A DNA stretch of 64,000 bases. It comes from Arthrobacter sp. B6 (lineage in GTDB: Bacteria; Actinomycetota; Actinomycetes; Actinomycetales; Micrococcaceae). Below are positions 54,252 through 62,736 of the stretch, piece after piece. The notes under the pieces were generated by a model. That model had not been told where the DNA came from. It did no database searches and saw nothing but the letters and a program-made list of their open reading frames with translations. Numbering within the stretch: the stretch's first letter is position 1; each line of letters starts with the position of its first letter. Position numbers and translations under genes: made by a program. Location of the stretch: contig NZ_KV467168.1 in the NCBI RefSeq assembly GCF_001663775.1, forward strand, positions 2,268,870 to 2,332,869. The letters are read 5' to 3'.

Positions 54252-54497
54252 GTGGTCTTTAGACGCATCGATGACTGGACAGCGCTCCAAGGAGCCCTAG
54301 CCGACATCCGTGTCAACGGGGTGACCGTCTGCTCTGGCACAGTCGACGCCGTGACAGAGGATGGATCCGTCCTATGGATCCAACCCACAGCAGACCAACG
54401 AAAACTCTACGAGAGGGGATCGTGTGAAGCCTGGGCAACCGACGAGAGGCTAGGTTTTCACTACCGGCTCGCCATGCGCGAGATGCAACCTCGCTAG
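54252..54497 (+). CDS. Hypothetical small protein of the nitrile operon end
   Basis: 81 residues from a GTG with AAGGGAGAAAGAAACC before it, 65 bp after the phosphatase. VNGVTVCSGTVDAVTEDGSVLWIQPTADQRKLYERGSCEAWATDERLGFHY looks like a small beta-barrel. It shares a DGS-LWI core with the proteins at 10355-10663 and, less clearly, 31862-32092. Being last in the operon it might assist hydratase maturation, but nothing in the sequence proves this. Confidence 0.6.
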   Translation: MVFRRIDDWTALQGALADIRVNGVTVCSGTVDAVTEDGSVLWIQPTADQRKLYERGSCEAWATDERLGFHYRLAMREMQPR

Positions 54498-54631
54498 CAC
54501 GGTGGAGGCAACAGCACCATGAAGACGGGCTGGAAATCCAACTCGGAATCCAGTAGTACAAAGTGACTTTGGGACCGCGGATGGTCGTTTCGGCCGGCGC
54601 CCGACGTACCGGGGTAGGTGCAAGGCCGGTC

Positions 54632-54783
54632 GTTCTTCATTCATAATTTCGTCAACGACAGGCGCAAGGAACCCGCGGAACAGCGGGTAGTTCTCTGCCA
54701 TCAGAAAATGGCCGAAACCCGGCATTCTTCCTCCCCGGGCGCCTGGAATGGTAGCAATAGCCTGCTCGGTATCCTCTGGCAAT
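54632..54783 (-). pseudogene. Alpha/beta hydrolase C-terminal fragment
   Basis: On the minus strand DTEQAIATIPGARGGRMPGF, then GHFLMAENYPLFRGFLAPVVDEIM is the last part of the hydrolase at 36907-37773 (there ETEQAIAKIPGARGGRMPGI, GHFPMAENYPLFRTF). Only about 50 codons remain, with no catalytic serine. A piece of a duplicated catabolic module. Confidence 0.88.
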
Positions 54784-54834
54784 GAGCGCCGATACTCACG
54801 AAGATGGAGAAACACGTTGGTAGCTACGGAACGA

Positions 54835-55612
54835 CATGCCTCGCTCTTTATTGGACTTGGCAACATGGGCCGACCTATGGCCATGAACTACTCTGCGGGA
54901 CGGGAACTGTTCGTCTACGACACGAACGCAAGATCGCCGCTGAAGTAGCGGCCGCGACCCAGGGAACGGCCTTGCCTGATCTGGAATATATCCCCGCGCA
55001 CATCGAGACGGTGATGCTGATGCTTCCCAACAGCAGCATAGTAGAGTCCGTCCTGCGCAAGAAGCCGGGCCTTTTCAACCAGCTGGCAGCAGGATCCCTG
55101 ATCATCGACATGAGCTCATCAGAGCCAGAGAGCACCGTCGCCCTCGCAGGCGAGGCCGCAGAACTTGGCATCGACTATGTTGACGCGCCGGTCTCCGGCG
55201 GCGTGGCCAAGGCGGAGACCGGCAAGCTGACCATCATGGCCGGTGGGGACAGCGCCGCTGTCGAACGGGCCAAGCGTCATCTGCGCCACGTTGGCGAGGC
55301 CATCACGCATGTGGGCCGCCCGGAACCGGTCACCCGGCAAAGGCGCTGAACAACCTGCTATCCGCCACCAACCTGGCCGCGGCGACTGTCGCGGCAACGG
55401 CAGGGATTGCACCGGAAAAGATGCTCGAGGTCATCAATGGCTCCACCGGCCGTAGTCAGGCCTCGGAATTTAAGTACCCCCGCCACATCCTGAGCGGAAC
55501 CTTTGACTCGGGCTTTGCCATGGACCTGATGCTCAAGGACCTTAACATTGCCCGAAACCTCATTGCCCAGCAATCCGCCGAAGCACCGATCGTACTGACC
55601 GCACAAGAAACG
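54835..55612 (+). pseudogene. 3-hydroxyisobutyrate dehydrogenase-like gene, two frameshifts and truncated
   Basis: The protein is readable in three frames in turn. First LFIGLGNMGRPMAMNYSAGRELFVYDTNA, the NAD-binding start. From about 54935 comes AAATQGTALPDLEYIPAHIE, then SSSEPESTVALAGEAAELGIDYVDAPVSGGVAKAETGKLTIMAGG. After about 55325 comes KALNNLLSATNLAAATVAATAGIAPEKMLEVINGSTGRS and GFAMDLMLKDLNIA. Two indels and loss of the C-terminus make it inactive. At about 55612 it joins MBL-fold sequence. Confidence 0.9.
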
Positions 55613-55613
55613 G

Positions 55614-56231
55614 CTCCTGCTGCTGCATCCCGCCGTTGCCCTCGCCCCACTCGCCATAGACCCATCCGCGGTCCAAGATGTCGTCGTTACGCACGGCCAC
55701 TACGACTACATCGGAAATCTGGAGCTGTTCGCCAACGCCCGGATCCACATGGCGGAGGCTGAATACAGGTTCTGGACCTCCCCCATCGCCGGGCACGTCC
55801 AGTTCTCCTTCTACGCTGAAGAAAGTGAAATCGGTCAGGTGCGCTTGGCCGAAACCGAAGGGCGCCTGAAACTGTTCACCGGCGAAACTGCCCCGGCGCC
55901 AGGACTCAGGCTGGCGGAAGTCGGCGGGCACACGCCCGGGCAAGCCATCCTCTACGTCCCAACCTCGGAGGGCGAGGTGCTGCTGGCATCCGACGCGGTG
56001 CACTTCTACGAAGAGCTCGAACGCAACATGCCCTTCACCTTCATCAGCGACCTGCCCGCGATGTATGAGGCCCTCGCAACCATCCGGGAAGAAATACGTG
56101 AACGCGGGCTCACGGTCATTCCAGGTCACGATCCGGATGTCCTCACACGCTTCCGAGCGTGCGGCGCACTTCCCGCCGGGGCAGCAATAACCATCGGGCG
56201 GCACCAAACGACACCTAAGGAGACACCATGA
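55614..56231 (+). pseudogene. MBL-fold hydrolase lacking its N-terminus
   Basis: Reading PAVALAPLAIDPSAVQDVVVTHGHYDYIGNLELFANARIHMAEAEYRFW onward to the stop at 56231, this holds the zinc motif HGHYD, then GGHTPGQAILYV and ASDAVHFYEELERN and IPGHDPDV. The first 80 or so residues are missing, replaced by the dehydrogenase remnant in another frame. HGHYDY lacks the last His of HxHxDH. The relative at 38573 keeps the opposite end. A start at the ATG 55749 could give a 160-residue product, probably inactive. Confidence 0.85.
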
Positions 56232-56475
56232 CCAGCACGTTCAACGTGGGCCCGGTACCGGACCAAGTCCTGGCGCCACGGATGAGGTCCTCAAGCACTT
56301 GGAAAAAATGGCAGCTGAAATCCGAAAGGAACCGGGCAACTTCTCCTACGAGTTCTTCCGCGGCATCGAGGAGGACAGCAAATTCGTCATTCTTGAGAGC
56401 TACCACATCGCCGAGGATTTCGAACTGCACAGCCAACACTCTGTGACCGCAAACGGTCCCGCTGAGGCGCCCTAG
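56228..56475 (+). pseudogene. Antibiotic-biosynthesis-monooxygenase (ABM/YgiN) family fragment
   Basis: An ATG at 56228 starts a short frame. After a slip before 56281 another frame reads EVLKHLEKMAAEIRKEPGNF, then SYEFFRGIEEDSKFVILESYHIAEDFELHSQH, the core of small ABM-type ferredoxin-fold enzymes, and ends at 56473-56475. The front is out of frame and the back is shortened. Confidence 0.8.
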
Positions 56476-57105
56476 AACCGGAGGCGGCGAATGCTGATGC
56501 CGCCTAACGCGCCGCCAAGCCTGCCTCCGACAGAATAGGATCGCTGTGTGGCCAGCCCGCATTTGCTCACCGCGAACAACAGTTCCCCCGACGGGAGGCA
56601 CCGGCCTTACTGCTCTCGTGCGGAAGATCACGGCCCGGACCGGCAACCGCTACGCACAGCGGTGGAGGACGAGTAGCAGATTCGGTGAGTCGTGGGGGGA
56701 GCTCAAAATCCGGACAACGACCAAGCTGATGACAATCGTTGTTGGCCTCTGCCTCAGGCGGCCGAAACATGCCCTCTTACAACCGTGCTGCACTGCCTTA
56801 CCCGAGCCTGGAAGTTGAAGACAGGGTTGTGGTCAGTCCCACCATTCAAAGTCAGGGCGCCCCAGCCGTCTTACAAAACCGTCTTGCAACACTCGGCTTA
56901 CGAGAGATGCAGACACGACAATGGGAACAGGCGTAGTGCAGCGGATCCATCATATCCGGTTGAAGTACACCCCAACCTGACGTCAGGCACGACCCGGAAG
57001 GACTGTCAGGATAGGGTCTTTCGGTCCTTTCCTAGACATACATTCTGGAAAGTCACAGGTTTCATCCTGACAGTTTCGGTAGGGGCGACTTCCGGGGCAG
57101 GTCAA
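56476..57105. other. Region of debris without a supported gene
   Basis: About 630 bp with open frames (for example 56692-57150) that have no protein-like character until they run into resolvase sequence at 57106. ACACCCCAACCTGAC at 56967-56981 repeats a sequence found at 32162-32176, also upstream of resolvase debris. Confidence 0.5.
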
Positions 57106-57180
57106 AGAATCGGGTATACGCGGGTCAGCACGTTGGAACAGAATGAATAGCGCCAGCTCGCCCTGGGACGCCGTCGTGGT
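57106..57180 (+). pseudogene. Serine recombinase (resolvase) N-terminal remnant
   Basis: RIGYTRVSTLEQNE, stop, RQLALGRRR: the first 25 residues of a resolvase, including the catalytic Ser in RVS, with an in-frame TAG and nothing beyond. With the remnant at 32257 it brackets about 25 kb of accessory genes. Confidence 0.85.
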
Positions 57181-57224
57181 CGGCAGATGTCGGCGACACC
57201 CCTAAAAGAAAGTGAGCCGCGCGC

Positions 57225-57956
57225 CTACCGGGACGCAACGTCCTTGAGCTTGAGGCGGATGCCGTCGAAGTGGCGTTGCAGCCGTTCTGACGCCAGCGCC
57301 TTGTCCTTCTTCTCCACTGCGTCGTAGATGTCCCAATGGACGCGGGCCTGTTCCTCAAGGTTGACCGGACCGGAGCCCAGCGCCTCGTGGATCTGGCGGT
57401 AGACCTGCCAGAACACGTCCATCAGGTTGATGAGCAGCTCATTGTTCAGCGGCGCGTAGAGGCGGCGGTGGAATTCGGCGTCGTGCTCGGCCAGCGGCTC
57501 ACCCTTGGCTGCGGCCGCCTCCATGGCTTCCATGGTGGTCCGCAGGTCGGCGAGGTGCTCGGCGGTCATAAGGTCGATCGCCGAACCGATGAGGCCGGAT
57601 TCCAGGGCCTGCCGGACATCGATCAGTTCCATGGCCTCTTCGCCCTTGTGGCGCAGGGACAGCCTGCCGCGGAAGGTCAGCCCGGAAACCAGGGCACTGA
57701 AGTTGTTGGGGGCCACGAACATGCCGAAGCCGTGGCGGATCTCGATCACGCCCAGGGCCTGAAGGACCTTCAGGGACTCCCGGACCGTATTACGGCCCAC
57801 GCCCAGCTCAGCGGACAGGTCACTCTCGGTGGGAAGGGCGTCCCCAACGTCCAGGCCCTGCTCCAGGATAAGCTCCATGATGCGCGTCTGCAGCGCGTGG
57901 GACCTGATCTGGGCGCTGAAACGGGCTGGCGATACTTCTCGCGATGCAAGGGCCAC
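57225..57956 (-). CDS. GntR-family regulator (FadR/FCD type)
   Basis: 243 residues. The winged helix LQTRIMELILEQGLDVGDALPTESDLSAELGVGRNTVRESLKVLQALGVIEIRHGFGMFVA is textbook FadR type. The FCD domain follows with IDVRQALESGLIGSAIDL and AEFHRRLYAPLNNELLINLMDVFWQVYRQIHEAL. It is the first intact gene to the right of the debris zone, and its codon use looks more uniformly GC-rich than its left neighbours. It probably belongs to the resident chromosome. Confidence 0.94.
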   Translation of the reverse strand: MALASREVSPARFSAQIRSHALQTRIMELILEQGLDVGDALPTESDLSAELGVGRNTVRESLKVLQALGVIEIRHGFGMFVAPNNFSALVSGLTFRGRLSLRHKGEEAMELIDVRQALESGLIGSAIDLMTAEHLADLRTTMEAMEAAAAKGEPLAEHDAEFHRRLYAPLNNELLINLMDVFWQVYRQIHEALGSGPVNLEEQARVHWDIYDAVEKKDKALASERLQRHFDGIRLKLKDVASR

Positions 57957-58064
57957 GTGATCTCCTCCTCGTCGCTCGAACGCGACATACTCTTGCTACA
58001 GCTTACAGGAGATGGGACGTCCAATGTCCAGAGTTTCACATGAATGTAAGGATAAATCTTCTCG

Positions 58065-58901
58065 TCAGCCCAACAGCTGCCGGACCAAGTCCCTGCATTC
58101 CCTATAGCCAGTGGACTTGCAGTCAATCAGGTCATAGTGGTCCCCCGGCACCTTGGTGAGTCGCACTGTCATGCCGGCAGCACCGGCAGCCGCCGTGTAG
58201 GACTCTGCCTGGCTCATGGGAACGGTGCTGTCAGCAACCCCGTGGACCACGTGGACTGGAACGTCCAGGGGGATCGCGGTCATGGGATCGGCGTACCTGT
58301 GGCGCAGCGGATATTTCGACGACGGCCCGCACAGCAGGTTGCTCACGGCACCGTTGCTGAGGTCCAACTTTTCGGCCTCGGCCAGGTTAAGCAGCCCGGA
58401 CTGGCTGACCACGCCTGCCAACTGGACCACTCCGGGGCCAACTTTCCGCGGAATCTGCCGGTCGGCGTCGGGCAGCCCCAGCTGCGCCAGCCTGTCGCGG
58501 CCCGCAGCCCACACGGCCAGGTGTCCGCCTGCCGAATGGCCCAGTGCCACTACACGGTCCAGGTCCAGCGAATGGACTGCCGCCAGGTCGGCCAGCTTGT
58601 CGATACCGGCCAGCACGTCAGCAAAGGTGTTGGGCCAGCCTCCACCGTTTCCAGCCCGGCGGTATTCCAGGTTCCAGGCGGCCACTCCGTGAGCCGCCAG
58701 GTCTTTGGCGAGCGGCTCACCCAGCTCCGCGCCGTACTGCGAGCGCCAGTAGCCACCGTGGATGACCACCACCACGCCCCGGTGCGCACCGCCGTCGGGC
58801 AGTTCCGGAAGGAAAAGCTCCCCCCATTGGCTGGAATCCTCACCGTACTGATACTTATGCCGTTGCACTGCGTCCTCCCCCGGCCCTCCTGACGGGGCCA
58901 T
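58065..58901 (-). CDS. Alpha/beta hydrolase (esterase/lipase-like)
   Basis: 278 residues. VVVVIHGGYWRSQYGAELGEPLAKDLAAHGVAAWNLEYRRAG holds the HGGYW oxyanion motif of hormone-sensitive-lipase-like and kynurenine-formamidase-like hydrolases. The nucleophile is in ALGHSAGGHLAVWAA. VPVHVVHGVADSTVPMSQAESY carries the acid, and VPGDHYDLID the His. Likely a carboxylesterase or arylformamidase; substrate not determined. Monocistronic between GntR and GYD genes. Confidence 0.92.
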   Translation of the reverse strand: MAPSGGPGEDAVQRHKYQYGEDSSQWGELFLPELPDGGAHRGVVVVIHGGYWRSQYGAELGEPLAKDLAAHGVAAWNLEYRRAGNGGGWPNTFADVLAGIDKLADLAAVHSLDLDRVVALGHSAGGHLAVWAAGRDRLAQLGLPDADRQIPRKVGPGVVQLAGVVSQSGLLNLAEAEKLDLSNGAVSNLLCGPSSKYPLRHRYADPMTAIPLDVPVHVVHGVADSTVPMSQAESYTAAAGAAGMTVRLTKVPGDHYDLIDCKSTGYRECRDLVRQLLG

Positions 58902-59023
58902 GTGCCGAGCCTACCGTGTGGTGCACGGCGAGGCAGGGGCAGGACACAGGCCGTTGCGGGCTGATCAGGGCACTGCCACTCTTAGTGAATCCGCACGATC
59001 AGCGCCGATGAAGGGATGGGAAG

Positions 59024-59350
59024 ATGCCGCTTTATCTGTCGAGGTTCAGCTACACACCGGAGACCTGGGGCCGACTGGTCACCAGCCCCGAAGACCGGAG
59101 GATAGCCGCGCAGGCCTACATTGAATCAGTGGGCGGGAGGCTCCACGGATTCTGGTACGCCTTCGGCACGCACGACGGCTACAACCTGTGGGAAGCACCG
59201 GACAACGTCTCCATGGCCGCTGTGGCACTGGCGATCAGTGGCGGCGGCGCACTGAGTTCCTTTGAGACCACGGTGCTGATGTCCGTCGAGGAAACGATGG
59301 AAGCCCTGCGAAAAGCCGGGGAGATCAAGTACCGGCCACCCGGCTCCTGA
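59024..59350 (+). CDS. GYD domain protein
   Basis: 108 residues, MPLYLSRFSYTPETWGRLVTSPEDRRIAAQAYIESVGGRLHGFWYAFGTHDGYNLWEAPDNVSMAAVALAISGGGALSSFETTVLMSVEETMEALRKAG, the full GYD family layout (the GYN of HDGYNL replaces GYD). These are small ferredoxin-fold proteins of unknown function. Starts 48 bp before the RelA/SpoT-domain gene. Confidence 0.88.
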   Translation: MPLYLSRFSYTPETWGRLVTSPEDRRIAAQAYIESVGGRLHGFWYAFGTHDGYNLWEAPDNVSMAAVALAISGGGALSSFETTVLMSVEETMEALRKAGEIKYRPPGS

Positions 59351-59397
59351 CACGTGCGGCGGCGTCCCCCGTCGCACCCCCGCCGTAAGCTGGAGCC

Positions 59398-60504
59398 ATG
59401 CCGAGTAACTGGGACCAACTGGACGTCAGCCTCCGCGAATCCGTGCAGGAGAACGTGGCGAACTACGAGCGGGTCCGTCCTGTCCTCAAGCTGGTCACCA
59501 AGGACGTTCTCCACATTCTCCGTGACATGCTGAAGGACACCGAGGTCACACCGCTGTTTGTCACCGGCCGTACCAAGTCCGTGGAGTCGTTCCGGGAGAA
59601 GATTTCCCGGATCGAGGAGCCGCTGGAGCCGGGCGGGCCGCCCGCGTTGAAGTTCCCGGACCCGTTCCGCACCCTGAACGACATGGTGGGCGTCCGGGTG
59701 ATCACCAAACTGCCGGCAGAAAACGCCCTCGTGGCCAACCTAATCAAACGCCAGCGGAGCGTGTTCGACTGCCGTGGCGACCGCGAAAAGGACATCGGCT
59801 CCATCGAATCGGGCACCTACGGCTACTCCAGCCGCCACCTGATCCTGCGGACCATCCAGAACGAGGCAGTCAAGGAGTACCAGCAGGTTTTCAACCCGGA
59901 CATCCAGCCAAACGGCAGCTACTTCTTCGAATGCCAGATCCGCACCGTTTTTGCCCACGCATGGAGCGAGATCGAGCACGATATCCGATTCAAGGCCGAG
60001 GACCCGCGGGCCTGGACGCCGCATTTCGACCGCCAGTTCACGGCCACGGCCGCCATGCTGGAGACGGTGGAGAGTGCGTTCGCTGACCTGCACGAACGCT
60101 ATGAGGAAGTCCGCAGCTACTGGGACGTTGAAGGCGAGGGCGCGGCCCAGCTCACTCCCAACCGCATCCGGGACGTCTGGCGGACCCTGCTGCCCCACGT
60201 GGACCGCAAAGTTGACGATGACTGGGGCTGGGCCGCCGAACTCATGGCCGCACACGGCCTCAACCAGACCATGCAGCTTGCCGGCCTGCTCAGCGCCAAC
60301 CGGATCACCGAGGTCCGCAAGGCCCTGGACCACCGCTACTCCCCGGGCCCGGACCGCCTGCTGGACGACCTCCTGCTGTGGCAGTACGGAACCAAGCACA
60401 TCGATCTCACCGCCGAGGCGCCCGACGCCGTTCCGCACCCGCGGCGCGACAGCCTCCTGCGGCGGCTGAAACAGATCGAGCGCTACCGCCAGACCAAGAA
60501 ATAG
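59398..60504 (+). CDS. RelA/SpoT-domain protein (small alarmone synthetase-like)
   Basis: 368 residues. The synthetase-type nucleotidyltransferase domain covers about residues 40-205: VTGRTKSVESFREKISRIEE, FPDPFRTLNDMVGVRVITKLP, RREKD-like DREKDIGSIESGTYGYSSRHLILR and FECQIRTVFAHAWSEIEHDIRFK. There is no HD hydrolase or TGS/ACT domain. Such proteins make (p)ppGpp-type alarmones. The C-terminal 150 residues are helical and of unknown role. Confidence 0.88.
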   Translation: MPSNWDQLDVSLRESVQENVANYERVRPVLKLVTKDVLHILRDMLKDTEVTPLFVTGRTKSVESFREKISRIEEPLEPGGPPALKFPDPFRTLNDMVGVRVITKLPAENALVANLIKRQRSVFDCRGDREKDIGSIESGTYGYSSRHLILRTIQNEAVKEYQQVFNPDIQPNGSYFFECQIRTVFAHAWSEIEHDIRFKAEDPRAWTPHFDRQFTATAAMLETVESAFADLHERYEEVRSYWDVEGEGAAQLTPNRIRDVWRTLLPHVDRKVDDDWGWAAELMAAHGLNQTMQLAGLLSANRITEVRKALDHRYSPGPDRLLDDLLLWQYGTKHIDLTAEAPDAVPHPRRDSLLRRLKQIERYRQTKK

Positions 60505-60527
60505 TGCGGAGTCACGAGGCCTGAACG

Positions 60528-61712
60528 TCAGCGCGCGGTGTCGCTTCGTGCGGTGCGGTTCCGGCCCTGCGACTTGGCCGCATAAAGTGCCGCGTCCGCG
60601 GAGGCGATCAGCGCCTCCAGGCCCGGCGTCCCGGCGTCGTACGGGGCGATGCCGTAACTGACGGTGGGCATCCTCGGCCCGTCACGGCGGGCCGAATCCG
60701 CGAGCCGCCGGCTGATTGCGTCCGCAATCTGCTCGGCGCGGTCAGCTGTGGCACCGGGGATGAGGAGGACGAACTCTTCCCCTCCGTACCGTCCAGTGAG
60801 GTCCGTCGAGCGCACGGTGTCCTGGCACGCATCCGCGAAAGCCCGCAACGCGAGGTCGCCCGCAGCGTGGCCGTAGGTGTCATTGACCACTTTGAAGTGG
60901 TCCAGGTCTGCCAGGATGAGCGCCCCCGATGCACGGGTCACTGTCGGGTCCGCCAAATGCTCCGCGGCAAGGTCCAGGAAGGCTTTGCGGTTGAGAAGTC
61001 CCGTGAGGTCGTCCCGGGTGGCCACCATCCGAAGGGCCCTGGTCTGCTGTTCGCTACTGAGCGCGGCCATGCTGAAAGACACCACCACCAGCAGCACCAT
61101 GGTCACCAGGGTGGTCACCTCGGAGCCGAAATACGTGACGAACGTGGGTCCGCCCGGGCCCTCCAGCAGGAAGGCCAGCAGCCTGCCAAAGTAGAACACC
61201 GACAGGCCCGCCGCCGCGGCAGCCATCGGGACCCTGACGCGCGAATAACCGGGTTCAAGCCGCCAGAGTTCACGGGATGCGAGCCCTATCGTCATGCTCA
61301 TGGCGGCGAGGAACACCGGGCCCCCGGACCAGGTGTTCGTCGCAGGATTATCGAGCGCGGAGGCGACGAGTGTCACGAGCGGTATCGCTGTGAAAAGCCA
61401 GCGCCTCGGGCGGACCTCCCGGAGGGATCTGGCTCCTGCCCAGACGGCGACACCGCCGTGGACCAGCAACACGTTGCCCAGCGGATTGGCCCACCACTGC
61501 TGGGCCGTTCCGTCGAGCAGGAAGGCTGCGGATCCGGCCAGGAAAAAGACCAGTGCCAGGCACCACCAGCCACTGTAGGGCGAGCGGGTGAAACGGTAGG
61601 CGGAGAAATAGAACAGCAGACCAAGCACCAGGGCCATGAGCGCGAACGCGATCCTGAGGGTCGCTGTATCCAGGACCATTACGTCGTTCCCCCGCCTGCC
61701 GTAGTGATGCAA
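60528..61712 (-). CDS. Membrane diguanylate cyclase (GGDEF domain)
   Basis: 394 residues. Six or seven membrane helices fill residues about 15-215. Then comes a GGDEF domain from ATRDDLTGLLNRKAFLDLA through LADLDHFKVVNDTYGHAAGDLAL to GRYGGEEFVLLIPG. The active-site GGEEF is intact, and RSTD five residues upstream is the inhibitory product-binding RxxD site, so c-di-GMP synthesis with feedback is expected. A start at 61679 is also possible. It converges on the alarmone gene. Confidence 0.94.
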   Translation of the reverse strand: MHHYGRRGNDVMVLDTATLRIAFALMALVLGLLFYFSAYRFTRSPYSGWWCLALVFFLAGSAAFLLDGTAQQWWANPLGNVLLVHGGVAVWAGARSLREVRPRRWLFTAIPLVTLVASALDNPATNTWSGGPVFLAAMSMTIGLASRELWRLEPGYSRVRVPMAAAAAGLSVFYFGRLLAFLLEGPGGPTFVTYFGSEVTTLVTMVLLVVVSFSMAALSSEQQTRALRMVATRDDLTGLLNRKAFLDLAAEHLADPTVTRASGALILADLDHFKVVNDTYGHAAGDLALRAFADACQDTVRSTDLTGRYGGEEFVLLIPGATADRAEQIADAISRRLADSARRDGPRMPTVSYGIAPYDAGTPGLEALIASADAALYAAKSQGRNRTARSDTAR

Positions 61713-61777
61713 GTCTCAGTATCGCACCGCTTGGCACCGTACCTGGCTGGCGCTCTCAAACTTCCCCGCCTGTCTGC

Positions 61778-61840
61778 GAGTTTTTGTCCACTTACGGCGA
61801 CTTCGAGGGCCCTAAACTCGCCGTATCTGGACAAAAACTC
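61778..61840. repeat. 63-bp palindromic repeat, copy 1
   Basis: Begins GAGTTTTTGTCCA and ends with its exact complement. An inner pair TTACGGCGA / TCGCCGTA surrounds AGGGCCCT. It differs from the copy at 63483-63545 by a single base over 63. Flanking similarity continues to about 61869. It lies between the TetR stop and the diguanylate cyclase start. Confidence 0.93.
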
Positions 61841-61905
61841 CCCGGGTGGGGTTGGAGGGGCGGCCGCCGCGGGCGGGCCCGGTGCCACTTGCAGGACGCG
61901 TAGGG

Positions 61906-62631
61906 CTACCCGCTTGCCCGCTTCGCTGCCGCTGAAGTCCAGCCCCGGCAGTGCAGGCGATCGAAGCCGTCCAACAGCAGATCGAGGGCAAACTCGAACT
62001 CAAACTGGTCGTCGCAGCCGTGGCTGACTACAGAGCCGTTATCGTGTCGGGCCGCCATGGCCACCTCAAGGATGTTCGGATACCGCCGGCCCATCTCCTG
62101 GAGCATGGCGGCCTGCACTTCGGGCTGGGCCTCGGCCTCCGCGCGGTGGGTTCCGGCGTCGTCGAACAGTTCCTGCGTGAAGCCCCACATGCGGCTGCCC
62201 AGCGCGTGCATCACGTGGTGGGTGAGGTCCACCGAGAAGCCGCCGGCCAGGAACATCCCGATGAATTCGTCCATGTACCCGAGGACCGCGGGCGTTCTGG
62301 TGGTCCGGGATTCCAGCACCTGGCGCGCCCAGGGATGGCGCAGCAGTGCCTGGCGCGCGGAAAGAACACGCTGCCTGACGGACTGCTTCCAATCGGCGCC
62401 CGGGACCGCCGGGGCGATCTCGTCGACAATGACGTCCACCATGCCGTCGAGGAGTTCGTCCTTGTTGGCGACGTGCTTGTAGAGCGCCATCGGCACCACG
62501 CCGAGGTCCTCCGCGAGCCGGCGCATACTCAGCGCTTCAAGGCCGGCCCCGTCGGCGAGCGCGACGGCGGCCTCCAGTACACGGCCCCGGTTCAGTGGGG
62601 TGCGGCGCGAAGTGTCCAGCTGCTGGGTCAT
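61906..62631 (-). CDS. TetR-family repressor of the adjacent DUF2306 gene
   Basis: 241 residues from the ATG at 62631 (GGAAGGG eight bases before); a GTG at 62640 is also in frame. The helix-turn-helix is LEAAVALADGAGLEALSMRRLAEDLGVVPMALYKHVANKDELLDGMVD, and the rest is a TetR_C ligand domain (LLRHPWARQVLESRT, then GYMDEFIGMFLAGGFS). It is divergent from the DUF2306 gene, with two perfect 15-bp palindromes between them that are its likely operators. Confidence 0.94.
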   Translation of the reverse strand: MTQQLDTSRRTPLNRGRVLEAAVALADGAGLEALSMRRLAEDLGVVPMALYKHVANKDELLDGMVDVIVDEIAPAVPGADWKQSVRQRVLSARQALLRHPWARQVLESRTTRTPAVLGYMDEFIGMFLAGGFSVDLTHHVMHALGSRMWGFTQELFDDAGTHRAEAEAQPEVQAAMLQEMGRRYPNILEVAMAARHDNGSVVSHGCDDQFEFEFALDLLLDGFDRLHCRGWTSAAAKRASG

Positions 62632-62660
62632 CCGGACCACCCTTCCCTACCGGTTTTCTA

Positions 62661-62715
62661 TTGACAAGTGTACGCCGTACACCTAGCGTTGGGCGCAGAG
62701 GTGTACGCCGTACAC
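62661..62715 (+). promoter_or_regulatory. Promoter with two TetR operators
   Basis: TTGACA at 62661-62666 and TAGCGT at 62684-62689 make a promoter with a 17-bp spacer. The palindrome GTGTACGCCGTACAC sits in the spacer (62668-62682) and again at 62701-62715. The two sites are 33 bp apart, about three helical turns, so two dimers on one face could block RNA polymerase. Confidence 0.88.
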
Positions 62716-62736
62716 CACGGATGCCAAGGAACCGAA

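Noticed and set aside
32257..57180. Active transposon or integrase
   Set aside because: Both resolvase sequences are broken and no transposase, integrase or intact insertion sequence was found in the window.
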